From the NCBI RefSeq assembly GCF_006517175.1, contig NZ_CP041186.1, positions 7,529,074 through 7,593,073 of the forward strand: a stretch of DNA of 64,000 bases, in the 5' to 3' direction. Source of the stretch: Persicimonas caeni. GTDB taxonomy: Bacteria; Myxococcota_A; Bradymonadia; Bradymonadales; Bradymonadaceae. The notes below the pieces were generated by a model. It saw only the letters and a program-made list of their open reading frames with translations. It was not told where the DNA came from and did no database searches. Position 1 is the stretch's first letter. Every line of letters starts with the position of its first letter. Shown piece after piece: positions 9,090-21,664 of this stretch. The position numbers were made by a program, and so were the translations under genes.

Positions 9090-9298
9090 TCCTCCCCGCC
9101 CGCAGGGCAGGGGAGGACTAAGGAGGGGCGTCCTCTTCCACGTAGCGCAAGCGAAGTGGAGGAGGATTCAGGAGGAGGAAATCAAAGCCGGCATGGAGTC
9201 CTCTCCCTCGGTCCCTCTCCACTCCGCTTTGCTTCGTGGAAAGGGAGGCCTCACCTTGGTCATCTGCCTCCCTGCGCTTCGCTTCGGGTGGAGAGGAA
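9090..9298. repeat. Spacer filled with GC-rich inverted repeats between aspS and glpA
   Basis: This gap holds several hairpins in a row. The first pairs TCCTCCCC (9090-9097) with GGGGAGGA (9110-9117). The next three are related to one another: each has a CCAC...GTGG arm pair around a core rich in CTTCGC or TTGCTTCG (about 9140-9172, 9218-9250 and 9268-9298). No open frame or promoter boxes are visible. It could end aspS transcription or be an intergenic repeat cluster. Confidence 0.5.
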
Positions 9299-9306
9299 AA
9301 GGTTGC

Positions 9307-11100
<1,794 letters not shown>

Positions 11101-11163
11101 TGTCTTCCTCCGAATCGTGTTCTAATTAGTCATTGACGCCGCGCGTCATGCGGCGGATTGGCG

Positions 11164-11192
11164 AATAAATCACGCGTGCCGGTGCATGTCAA
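11164..11192 (-). promoter_or_regulatory. Sigma-70-type promoter of aspS
   Basis: On the minus strand TTGACA (11192-11187) is separated by exactly 17 bases from TTTATT (11169-11164), a 6/6 and a 4/6 match. The transcript would have a leader of about 57 bases before the GTG start. Confidence 0.6.
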
Positions 11193-11302
11193 CGAGTCGC
11201 TCCAGTCTGGCTCTCGATCTTTGTCTCGGCAGCTGCCGTACCTAGGTTCGAGCCCAGTTACCCACAGTTTAAGCACCCCGATTCAAACGACGGAGGCGCC
11301 CC

Positions 11303-12847
11303 ATGGCGAAAGCCACAGCGAAGACGCGCCAGACCGATGTGGTCATTGTCGGCGGCGGCCTGGCCGGGCTGACCGCAGGCATCGGTCTGCAGCGCGAAGG
11401 CCTCGATGTGGTGGTACTCGAAAAAGACAAGCGCTTGGGCGGACGCGCTCAAAGCTGGACCGATGAGACCACCGGCGACCCGGTGCATATCGGCCCGCAT
11501 ATCTTCCTGACCGAGTACCCCAACATGTTCAAGCTGTTGGACCTGTTGGGGACGCGCGGCGACATCGTCTGGGAGGACGAGCACTTCATCGTGCTCGCCG
11601 ATGGGTCCGAGCGACTGGTTCAGGAGCAATACCCGCTGCCTGCGCCGTTTCACTTCGCCCCGACGATGATGGCCGACCCGCGGGCGCGGACCCGCGACAA
11701 GTTGTCGAATCTGGCCGTCACCCTGTACGCCATGCAGATGGACGAGCGCGACGTGATGCGCCTCGACGGCATGAACGCCTACGCCTTTTTGCGGCGCATG
11801 GGGGTGACCAAGGCGTATATCGACCAGTTCTGGTCGTTTGCGTGCATGGCGATCATGAACGTGCCCATCGAGGTCTGCTCGGCGGGTGCTCTGATGCGCT
11901 TTTTCCAGAAGTTCATCGGCTATGACACATTCTCCTTCGGGTTTCCCGATGGTGGCCTGGGCGACTTGTTTGCGCCGGCGGCCAAGCAAGAGATCGAGCG
12001 CGCCGGTGGAGAGGTGAGGCTTCGCACCGAGGTGTCGCGACTGCGCGTGGAAGGCGAACGTGTGGTCGGCGTCGAGCTCGCCGACGGCACGACCATCGAG
12101 GCGAAGCACACCGTGGCGGCCGTCCCACCGCAAGTGTTGCGGAATCTAGGCCCGAGACAGTGGATGGGCGAGTACGAATGGTACCGCGAACTGGTCCACT
12201 TCCATCCGTGCCCGTACGTGAGCGTCTTTTTGTGGTTCGACGAAAAGATCACCGACCTGCGCATGTGGGCGCGCACACACTCCCCGGACGACCTCAACTG
12301 CGACTTCTACGACCTCTCCAATATCCACACCGGCTGGAGAGAACGTCCGTCGGTAATCTGCAGCAACATCATTTATTGTCACCGCACTGACGGGATGACT
12401 GACGAAGAGATCGTGCGCCACACGGTCGCCGAGATCGCCGAGACCCATCCGGCCGCGTCGATGGACCACCTCGAGCACTACGTCGTCAATCGAATCCCGA
12501 TGGCGATTCATTGCCCCTATCCGGGCACCGAGAAGCGGCGGCCCGTGACCGATCCGGGGGTCGAGGGGCTGGTGCTGGCGGGCGACTTCGTGCGCACCGA
12601 ACTCCCCTCGTCGATGGAGAGCGCGGTGTGCTCGGGGTGGATGGCCGCCGAAAAGATCCTCGAGCAGCGCGGCCACAAAAAGCAACTCCACGTCGAACAC
12701 CGAGACCTCGACGGGCTGACCGGCCTCATCAGCCGCACGGCCAAGCTCTTTCCGACCAAAGGCGCACAACGCATCATCCACGGGATGCGCCGAACGCTCG
12801 ACGAGACGCCCCTTCTAACGCGGCCGGCTGACCCAGTTAACAAGTGA
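11303..12847 (+). CDS. FAD-dependent phytoene desaturase/HpnE-like amine-oxidase-family oxidoreductase
   Basis: Flavoprotein of 514 residues in the family of zeta-carotene/phytoene desaturases and the squalene-associated enzyme HpnE. The N-terminal motif VVIVGGGLAGLTAGIGL (13-29) followed by VVLEKDKRLGGRAQSW binds FAD. The C-terminal motif (GVEGLVLAGDFVRT) completes the flavin site. It starts at an ATG after GGAGG-type sequence (ACGGAGGCGCC). The next gene is a methyltransferase-like protein, so a small tailoring pair for an isoprenoid is possible. No phytoene/squalene synthase or other carotenoid gene lies nearby, so the substrate stays open. Confidence 0.78.
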   Translation: MAKATAKTRQTDVVIVGGGLAGLTAGIGLQREGLDVVVLEKDKRLGGRAQSWTDETTGDPVHIGPHIFLTEYPNMFKLLDLLGTRGDIVWEDEHFIVLADGSERLVQEQYPLPAPFHFAPTMMADPRARTRDKLSNLAVTLYAMQMDERDVMRLDGMNAYAFLRRMGVTKAYIDQFWSFACMAIMNVPIEVCSAGALMRFFQKFIGYDTFSFGFPDGGLGDLFAPAAKQEIERAGGEVRLRTEVSRLRVEGERVVGVELADGTTIEAKHTVAAVPPQVLRNLGPRQWMGEYEWYRELVHFHPCPYVSVFLWFDEKITDLRMWARTHSPDDLNCDFYDLSNIHTGWRERPSVICSNIIYCHRTDGMTDEEIVRHTVAEIAETHPAASMDHLEHYVVNRIPMAIHCPYPGTEKRRPVTDPGVEGLVLAGDFVRTELPSSMESAVCSGWMAAEKILEQRGHKKQLHVEHRDLDGLTGLISRTAKLFPTKGAQRIIHGMRRTLDETPLLTRPADPVNK

Positions 12848-12900
12848 ACGAGTAAAGAAGTGAATGAGTAAAAAGTGAATGAGTAAAAAGTGAATGAGTG
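12842..12900 (+). repeat. Four tandem 15-bp units (AAAAGTGAATGAGTA type)
   Basis: A purine-rich array begins inside the last codons of the oxidoreductase gene and ends just before the GTG of the next gene. The last three units are nearly identical and the first has one substitution and a length change. It is A-rich in a GC-rich setting and contains several GTGA words. Confidence 0.85.
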
Positions 12901-12913
12901 AACACAAAGCTCG

Positions 12914-14047
12914 GTGAATCGAATGCTCGCTGAATTGACGCGCCGCGTAACCCAACCAATTCGCAGGCCCATCGAAGGCTTGAAGAGCCTGTTGGTGGGC
13001 CTGCCGATCGCCGAGTTGCGCGAGCTCGCCGCATCGCCCGGCGAGTTGAAGAACTTGGCTCACTTGCAGTGGTCGTTCTTCAACTTTCGTTATCTTCTGC
13101 CCGTTTTGTTTGCGCGCCACTTGCGCCTATTCGACGCGCTCGACGACACGCCGCTCCGCGTCGACCAGCTCGCCGAACGCTGCGCAATGCATCCCGAAGC
13201 GGCCAAGACTTTGGTGCGCGTGCTCGAGGCGCAAGGGATTTTGACCGTTGACGACGAGCAGGTGGCTTTGTCTGCCTACGCCGGCCAGTTTCTCGCTCCC
13301 TCGGCATCGGCAAGCCTGTTGCCGGTGGTCGACCTCTTGCTCACCTACACCCTTAGCTTCTCCGAAATCGCCAACAGCCTGCGAACGGGGCAGACGCCCG
13401 ACGCGCTCGACGTGCGCGGCGACGACGAGACGACCGACTCCATCTTGCAGGCCGTCAACTCCCACATGGCTCAAGCCGCCGGCGAGTTGTTCGCCCGGGC
13501 AAATCTGCCACAGATTGAGTCGCTAATTGTCGGTTCGATGGGGGTGAGCTTTAGCGCCGAGTTGATGCGCCGTCACAAAGAGGCGCGCGTAACCTACGGC
13601 TGCTTGGAGCACCTCGTGCGGCGCATCCCCGAACTTCGGCGTCAGTACGATGTCGACCCGACGCGCGTCGACGGTATGCACTCGCACACCGGCGAACCCG
13701 GTGATGATAGGTGGGGGAATGAAGCCTACGATCTCGTCTTTTTGACCCGAAAGATGATCCTCGACCCGCAGGCCCACGTGGGGGAGAAGTTCGCGCGCAA
13801 AGCGCTCGACGTTCTAAACCCCGGAGGAGTCGCTGTCTTCTGGGAGGCAGTTCATCCAGACCGCGGACCCAGTCCACTCCCGCTCGCCCTCGAGACGGTC
13901 TTCGATCTTGGGATGAGCCCGTCCGCGCCGCTCAAGACACGGTCGAGCTTCTCGCAAACCCTGCGCGAGATTGGCTTCGATGAAATCAACTTCGTCGCCT
14001 GCCTCGGGGGCACGACCACCTTCGCTATCGCGCGCAAGCCCAATTAG
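12914..14047 (+). CDS. Class I SAM methyltransferase-like protein, O-methyltransferase family, degenerate SAM motif
   Basis: A protein of 377 residues with the layout of small-molecule O-methyltransferases: an N-terminal winged-helix dimerisation domain (about 70-130, recognisable in VDQLAERCAMHPEAAKTLVRVLE) and a C-terminal Rossmann region. Where the SAM-binding glycine motif should be, near residue 200, the sequence reads LIVGSMGVSF rather than the usual VDVGGGxG. The acidic residue ending strand 2 is also unclear. It may be a divergent methyltransferase or a non-catalytic relative. The start is a GTG at 12914 or the ATG at 12923. It directly follows the FAD oxidoreductase and the short repeat array. 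Confidence 0.7.
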   Translation: MNRMLAELTRRVTQPIRRPIEGLKSLLVGLPIAELRELAASPGELKNLAHLQWSFFNFRYLLPVLFARHLRLFDALDDTPLRVDQLAERCAMHPEAAKTLVRVLEAQGILTVDDEQVALSAYAGQFLAPSASASLLPVVDLLLTYTLSFSEIANSLRTGQTPDALDVRGDDETTDSILQAVNSHMAQAAGELFARANLPQIESLIVGSMGVSFSAELMRRHKEARVTYGCLEHLVRRIPELRRQYDVDPTRVDGMHSHTGEPGDDRWGNEAYDLVFLTRKMILDPQAHVGEKFARKALDVLNPGGVAVFWEAVHPDRGPSPLPLALETVFDLGMSPSAPLKTRSSFSQTLREIGFDEINFVACLGGTTTFAIARKPN

Positions 14048-14392
14048 CTAGAACGCGCTCTGCATCCTGTGGCGGCGCAGTAGAGCGAACAATGAGAGTC
14101 CGGCCACCACGGCGCCGACTACCAGGTGATTCCACATCGACCACTGGGACTGCCAGACGCCAAGCACGAACGGGGCCACGAATATCCAGAGGCCGAACAG
14201 CAGGTTGACCCACTCCTCCCAAAGCCGCGGGCGCGACAGTGCAATCAGGGAGACGAGCATCAAACCGGCGCCGCACACGTAGTGATTGGTCGACGCAGCC
14301 ACCGGCATTCCCTCCCAGATCATTGGAATGCTGAAGAACCACGCTCCCGCTATCAGGTTGAGCCCGTCGGCCCATTTGGTATCGCCTTGCAT
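14048..14392 (-). CDS. SPW-repeat small membrane protein
   Basis: Small integral membrane protein of 114 residues with four hydrophobic segments. It matches the pattern of SPW-repeat proteins: two similar halves, each with a W-rich helix pair (NLIAGAWFFSIPMIW near 12-26 and NLLFGLWIFVAPFVLGVW near 64-81). The function of this family is not established. The ATG at 14392 is chosen because GAGGAGG stands six bases upstream; a GTG 18 bases earlier lacks such a site. It ends immediately against the convergent methyltransferase-like gene, with no spacer. Confidence 0.75.
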   Translation of the reverse strand: MQGDTKWADGLNLIAGAWFFSIPMIWEGMPVAASTNHYVCGAGLMLVSLIALSRPRLWEEWVNLLFGLWIFVAPFVLGVWQSQWSMWNHLVVGAVVAGLSLFALLRRHRMQSAF

Positions 14393-14573
14393 CGTCGACC
14401 TCCTCGGCACAACTCCTCACACGTAACTGAAACCTAAGATCGGGTGGTCGACCAACAATGTTGGCGCACCTTCTTGACTTGGAAGTCGTGCGGGTGATGT
14501 TCTCAGCCTCGACCCGAGGGGGAATGTGGTTAATCGTGGGCTCCATGTGTTTAGGAAGCGACCCAGGAATGTG

Positions 14574-15122
14574 ATGATGAGAGTATTTTCGAGCGCGTTG
14601 GCGCCGAGTTGTTTGATACTTCTGCTGGCTGGCTGTGCCAGCTCTCCGTACCAGTTACCGGCACCGCCACCGCAAGACGAGCAGCGCGATGTCGCCGCCG
14701 ATCCGGCGGCGCAGGCCGAACTGGAGCGCAAGAATTACCTGCAGGCCCGCGCCTCTCTGCTCGACCTGTATAAGCTGCTCTCCGACGGGAGCTTCGACGA
14801 GGCCGAAGCGTTGTTGAGTCAGCAAACCCGCGACTTTTTGGCCTACGGCAACCAAAACGCCGACGCGGCGGGGGCGCTGGCCTCCGGCACGCTCGCACTT
14901 CCCGACGGGCGCACCGTCGAGTTCGAGCCGGTCGAGTTTCTGCTCGGCGGCGAGGTCCGCCAGATCGAGGACACGGTCGAGGGAGCCGACGAGCACGAGA
15001 CCCCGCGTCGGCGAGAGCTTTTCGTGGTCGACGCCAACGGCGAGCCCCAGAAGGTGGTCATGATCTTGGAAGGCGGCCAGTGGGTGCTACATCGCACCGC
15101 CATCAATGCGGGCGAGGAGTAA
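14574..15122 (+). CDS. Putative lipoprotein of unknown function
   Basis: Predicted lipoprotein of 182 residues. The signal peptide ends in LLLAGC with C21 as the lipidation site. I prefer the ATG at 14574; an in-frame GTG at 14526 would add 16 residues before the signal. The mature part is acidic, with a helical segment (about 55-85, ARASLLDLYKLLSDGSFDEAE) followed by a beta-rich half. The stop (TAA) is immediately followed by the ATG of the next gene, so the two are co-transcribed. I do not recognise a family. Confidence 0.75.
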   Translation: MMRVFSSALAPSCLILLLAGCASSPYQLPAPPPQDEQRDVAADPAAQAELERKNYLQARASLLDLYKLLSDGSFDEAEALLSQQTRDFLAYGNQNADAAGALASGTLALPDGRTVEFEPVEFLLGGEVRQIEDTVEGADEHETPRRRELFVVDANGEPQKVVMILEGGQWVLHRTAINAGEE

Positions 15123-15788
15123 ATGACTATGAATGCACCTCCTCGAGAAAATACGTCTCTGGAGAGCACCGAAAGCTCGCCCAAAGTCGCCTCTGACAAA
15201 CTGGTACAGACTCGTCCCGAGAAGAAAGGGGGCGGGCTGGTCTACAACCCACTTATTCGCCCCAGCGGCCAGGCACGCTACGAGATCCGCGGCCAACTTG
15301 AAGACAAGAGCTTGATCGCCTGGGGGTTCTGGGGTGGATTGCTCGTCTTTGTCGTGACTGTATTGCTCATTTTGAGTGCCCAGTCGGTCTACAATGTCTG
15401 GGATATTCTGTGGGCCCTCGTCGCGCTCTCCTTCGGTGTCTTTCTGTATCGCTACGGCCGCAAGTCCTCGCTTCGCGAAGAGGTGCTGTGTGAGGTCGAC
15501 ATCGAGCGCCAGCAGTTGGCTTGGCCGACGGCCCCAGGCGCAGGCGAACTGGCGTTACCGTTCGAAGAGATCACCGAGGTCGTCTTCGGGATGACTGATT
15601 ACCCTCTCTCCGAGAGTCGCAGCGACGTGCACGTCCATGCGTTCACGTTGCTGGTGCGCGACGCCGACGACCGGTTGATCCCGATCGTCGAGGCGACACC
15701 GAACAAAGAAGAGGCGCATACGATCGCTAAGATTTTGGGCAACGAGCTGCAGATGCACATCTCGTATGTGGGCAAGGGGATTCAGTAG
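15123..15788 (+). CDS. Membrane protein of unknown function with two central helices
   Basis: Protein of 221 residues. A polar N-terminus (1-60) is followed by two membrane segments (about 65-85 and 92-110) and a cytoplasmic-looking C-terminal domain of about 105 residues, which could be a small beta-rich domain resembling a PH fold. It starts directly at the stop of the lipoprotein gene, suggesting translational coupling and a shared envelope role. No family recognised; function unknown. Confidence 0.7.
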   Translation: MTMNAPPRENTSLESTESSPKVASDKLVQTRPEKKGGGLVYNPLIRPSGQARYEIRGQLEDKSLIAWGFWGGLLVFVVTVLLILSAQSVYNVWDILWALVALSFGVFLYRYGRKSSLREEVLCEVDIERQQLAWPTAPGAGELALPFEEITEVVFGMTDYPLSESRSDVHVHAFTLLVRDADDRLIPIVEATPNKEEAHTIAKILGNELQMHISYVGKGIQ

Positions 15789-15792
15789 GGAA

Positions 15793-15888
15793 GCAAAGGA
15801 GCAAAGGAGCAAAGGAGCAAAGGAGCAAAGGAGCAAAGGAGCAAAGAAGCAAAGAAGCAAAGAAGCAAAGAAGCAAAGGAGCAAAGGA
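15793..15888 (+). repeat. Twelve tandem 8-bp units (GCAAAGGA / GCAAAGAA)
   Basis: A perfect octamer array: six GCAAAGGA, four GCAAAGAA, then two GCAAAGGA. It starts five bases after the stop of the membrane-protein gene. The minus strand reads as a leucine/phenylalanine-rich frame, which I consider meaningless. Confidence 0.95.
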
Positions 15889-16018
15889 GCCACCGCCTGG
15901 AAACAGAGAAATCGTGGCTAGGCGGCTATAGGGCCGGGGGTTACGCAACAAAATCGGACTTTTGCCGATAACCGTAATAGAGGGGGGTTACGGGACAGAT
16001 TCCAGGCAAGGTCATACG

Positions 16019-16405
16019 ATGCGTTACAAGCGAAAATACACACGCCCCCATGAGAACTGGGTGATTTGGAAGTTGGCAATGACGCTGTGTGGCCTCACGT
16101 ACAGGATCACCAAACAGATCCCGCGTGATGAAATGTGGGGACTTCAATCACAGATGCGGCGTGCAGCGGTTTCGATTCCTTCATATATTGCCGAAGGCGC
16201 GGCCAAGGGCACTTCGAGGCAGTTGCGTAAGTTCCTCTACGACTCACGCGCCTCGCTTTCTGAGCTCGAAACGCAATTGAAAATTTGCGACGACATAGGC
16301 TTCATTCATGCCAAAGATATCGATAGCGCATATCGCGTAATCGACAACCTTTCGCCGGCATTGCAGGCATTCATCACTAGCGTGGAGGGGCAAATCAAGA
16401 CATGA
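16019..16405 (+). CDS. Four-helix-bundle protein (S23/23S rRNA intervening-sequence family)
   Basis: Small helical protein of 128 residues belonging to the family found inside 23S rRNA intervening sequences and also as free-standing genes. Typical segments are visible: an N-terminal VWKLAMTL-like helix, QMRRAAVSIPSYIAEGAAKG in the middle (about 45-64), and LSELETQLKICDDIG near 80-94. The ATG at 16019 is preferred over an upstream ATG at 15962. There is no rRNA around it. The molecular role of the family is not established. It lies alone between two simple-repeat regions. Confidence 0.85.
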   Translation: MRYKRKYTRPHENWVIWKLAMTLCGLTYRITKQIPRDEMWGLQSQMRRAAVSIPSYIAEGAAKGTSRQLRKFLYDSRASLSELETQLKICDDIGFIHAKDIDSAYRVIDNLSPALQAFITSVEGQIKT

Positions 16406-16456
16406 CAGTTTTCCCTGCGCGATTCTAATCGCACACCTGCTGCTTTTCGGCCTTCA

Positions 16457-16525
16457 CCTCTTTAGCTTTTCACTCTTTAGCTTTTCGAACTCCACTCTTT
16501 CACTTTTTCGCTCTTTTACTTTTTG
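16457..16525 (+). repeat. Pyrimidine-rich repeated-word region upstream of sucC
   Basis: The words CTCTTTAGCTTTTCA, CTCTTTCACTTTTTCG and CTCTTTTACTTTTTGG repeat with period about 15-20. This is unusually AT-rich for this genome and lies just before the sucC promoter boxes. Confidence 0.6.
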
Positions 16526-16541
16526 GCTGCGCGGCTGTTCC

Positions 16542-16571
16542 TTGACGCCTGCCAGCAGGCGTAGGTATAGA
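16542..16571 (+). promoter_or_regulatory. Candidate promoter of sucCD
   Basis: TTGACG (16542-16547), an 18-base spacer, then TATAGA (16566-16571): 5/6 and 4/6 matches. The spacer contains the palindrome CCTGCCAGCAGG. The start codon of sucC is about 47 bases downstream. Confidence 0.5.
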
Positions 16572-16618
16572 CGTCCCGACAGCTAGACCAAAACCCAAGA
16601 AACAAAGGGTAGGTTCGC

Positions 16619-17779
<1,161 letters not shown>

Positions 17780-17842
17780 CGGGAAGGGACTAGGAGAGGC
17801 TTACGCTTCACACAAAGCAAACTACTGCTCGAAGGATAGAAA

Positions 17843-18715
<873 letters not shown>

Positions 18716-18764
18716 AGCGCCCCGCACGGAGCAGAAGACGCTCCGCGCGGAGCAAAAAGCAAGA

Positions 18765-18799
18765 GAGCAAAAGAGTGTAATCTGCTTTTTTGCTCTTTT
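18765..18799 (+). terminator. Rho-independent terminator after sucD
   Basis: Stem GAGCAAAAGAG (18765-18775) pairs with CTTTTTTGCTC (18785-18795) across a nine-base loop, followed by a TTTT tail. The arms reuse the AGCAAAAG word seen in nearby simple repeats. Confidence 0.65.
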
Positions 18800-18840
18800 C
18801 CTTTTCACTTTATAACTTCACGTTTTCCGGAGGAAAACCA

Positions 18841-19266
18841 ATGGCTGTTGAAACCACGCTGAGCATCCTGAAGCCCGACGCCCTCGAGAAGAACAAGATC
18901 GGCGACATCATCAATCGCTTCGAAGAAGCTGGCCTGACCCCGGTCGGCCTGCGCATGGTCCACCTGTCGCAGAACGAAGCCGAGCAGTTCTACGCGGTGC
19001 ACAAAGAGCGTCCGTTCTTCGGCGAGCTCACCGAGTTCATGACCCGCGGCCCGGTCGTCGTCATGGCTCTTCGCGGCGAGAACGCCATCGAGCGCAACCG
19101 CGAGATCATGGGTGCTACCAACCCCGACGAAGCCGACGAAGGCACCATCCGCGCCGACCTGGCCACCAGCATCGGTGAAAACACCGTCCACGGTTCGGAC
19201 TCGCCCGAGAACGCCGAGATCGAAGTGAACTTCTTCTTCAGCGGCACGCAGCTGTTCGACCGCTAA
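18841..19266 (+). CDS. ndk: Nucleoside diphosphate kinase
   Basis: Transfers the gamma phosphate between nucleoside triphosphates and diphosphates, 141 residues, the normal length. It starts [14 protein letters not shown]. The phospho-histidine is H117 in [13 protein letters not shown]. The ATG is preceded by CGGAGGAAAACC, a strong ribosome site, so longer frames upstream are ignored. Next to sucCD it can rebalance the nucleotide produced by succinyl-CoA synthetase; this neighbourhood is common in bacteria. Confidence 0.98.
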   Translation: MAVETTLSILKPDALEKNKIGDIINRFEEAGLTPVGLRMVHLSQNEAEQFYAVHKERPFFGELTEFMTRGPVVVMALRGENAIERNREIMGATNPDEADEGTIRADLATSIGENTVHGSDSPENAEIEVNFFFSGTQLFDR

Positions 19267-19269
19267 AGA

Positions 19270-19377
19270 GAAACTTAGGGTGACTAAGGGGGACTTAGGG
19301 AAACTAATTCACGAAACACGCACGTGGCTACTCTGAGTCGCTCTTAGTTACCCTTAGTCCCTCTTAGTTTCCCTTTG
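19270..19377. repeat. Inverted repeated-word element between ndk and rlmN
   Basis: The left arm repeats words like ACTTAGGG and ACTAAGGG (19270-19307). The right arm repeats the complement, CCCTTAGT and CTTAGTTTCCC (19340-19377). Together they can form a long imperfect hairpin around a loop containing CACGTG. It may terminate ndk transcription, but no clean T-run follows. Confidence 0.6.
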
Positions 19378-19439
19378 GAAGTTCATCGGATCGGTAAGCG
19401 TTCTGGGATCGTCAGTTTCCCAAAGGTCCCGAGAGCAAC

Positions 19440-20609
<1,170 letters not shown>

Positions 20610-20642
20610 TTTGCTCTACGCTGTACCCGCCGAGAGGCCCTC

Positions 20643-21560
20643 ATGAGTTTGCTGGTAGTAGGTTCGGTGGCTTTCGACACCGTCGAGACCCCGTTTGGAA
20701 AGGTTGAAGAGGCGCTGGGAGGATCTGCGCTCTATTTTTCGACCTCGGCGAGTTATTTTACCGACGTCAACCTGGTGGCGGTCGTCGGCGACGACTTTCC
20801 CGAGGACACCACCGACTTCCTCGCCTCGCGCGGGGTCAACCTCGACGGGTTGCAGCGCACCAGCGGGGAGACCTTCCGCTGGAAGGGCAAGTACGGCTAC
20901 GACCTGAACGAAGCGATTACCCTCGACACTCAGCTCAACGTCTTCGGTGATTTCCACCCGGAGTTGCCCGAGGACTATCGCAGCGCCAGTCACGTCTTCT
21001 TGGCCAATATCGACCCGGAGCTGCAGCTCGAAGTGCTCCAACAGGTCGAAGATCCCGAGTTCGTCGCGCTCGACACGATGAACTTCTGGATCGAGGGCAA
21101 AAAGGACGCGCTCCTCGAGACGCTGTCGCACGTCGACATGGTCGTCATCAACGAGACCGAAGCGCGCCAGTTGGCCGACGAGGCCAATATCGTCCAGGCC
21201 GCGCACTCGATCCTCGAGATGGGCCCCGATTTCATCGCCATCAAACGCGGTGAGTACGGCGCGCTGCTCTTCACCGAGCGGGACACCTTTTTCGCGCCGG
21301 CGTACCCGCTCGAAGCGGTATTCGACCCGACGGGCGCCGGGGACACCTTCGCCGGCGGACTGCTCGGATATATCAGCCAGAACGGCCACCTCAACCCGCA
21401 GCACCTTCGCCAGGCGATGGTCGTGGGCAGCTGCATGGCCAGCTTCTGCGTCGAAGAGTTCAGCCTCGACGGGCTGCGCGAGCTCGACTCGCAGTCCATC
21501 GCCTCGCGTTTTTCGAAGTTCGAGAAGCTCGTCAGCTTCGAGCCACTTGAGTCGCTGTAG
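20643..21560 (+). CDS. PfkB/ribokinase-family sugar kinase
   Basis: Carbohydrate or nucleoside kinase of the ribokinase fold, 305 residues. The first PfkB signature region reads ALGGSALYFS near 24-33. The second signature, DPTGAGDTFAGG, is at 228-239, with catalytic D234 in the GAGD anion hole. The start is an ATG shortly after rlmN. The sugar cannot be read from the sequence and there are no sugar-pathway neighbours. A clear terminator follows the gene. Confidence 0.88.
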   Translation: MSLLVVGSVAFDTVETPFGKVEEALGGSALYFSTSASYFTDVNLVAVVGDDFPEDTTDFLASRGVNLDGLQRTSGETFRWKGKYGYDLNEAITLDTQLNVFGDFHPELPEDYRSASHVFLANIDPELQLEVLQQVEDPEFVALDTMNFWIEGKKDALLETLSHVDMVVINETEARQLADEANIVQAAHSILEMGPDFIAIKRGEYGALLFTERDTFFAPAYPLEAVFDPTGAGDTFAGGLLGYISQNGHLNPQHLRQAMVVGSCMASFCVEEFSLDGLRELDSQSIASRFSKFEKLVSFEPLESL

Positions 21561-21576
21561 TAAAAAACACTAGAAT
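21547..21576 (+). promoter_or_regulatory. Promoter-like boxes upstream of a terminator
   Basis: TTGAGT (21547-21552), 18 bases, then TAGAAT (21571-21576), a 5/6 match to the -10 box. A transcript starting here would run straight into the terminator at 21600-21631 before reaching the lipoprotein gene. Confidence 0.35.
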
Positions 21577-21599
21577 AGCCGAGTAATCGGTCAATTACG

Positions 21600-21631
21600 G
21601 GCGCAGGGCCGACACGCTCTGCGCCTTTTTT
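21600..21631 (+). terminator. Rho-independent terminator after the PfkB-family gene
   Basis: Stem GGCGCAG/CTGCGCC, extended by an inner GC pair, is followed directly by six T residues. It lies between the kinase stop and the lipoprotein start. Confidence 0.85.
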
Positions 21632-21664
21632 GTGTCTGGGACACGCTTTTTAGGAGTATCGACG

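Noticed and set aside
11230-11280. tRNA-like GGTTCGAGCCC segment
   Set aside because: The T-stem does not pair correctly, and no matching D-arm, anticodon arm or acceptor stem could be laid out around it.
15555-15951. Leu/Phe-rich minus-strand frames over the octamer array
   Set aside because: They are direct translations of the GCAAAGGA repeat and overlap the end of a real gene.
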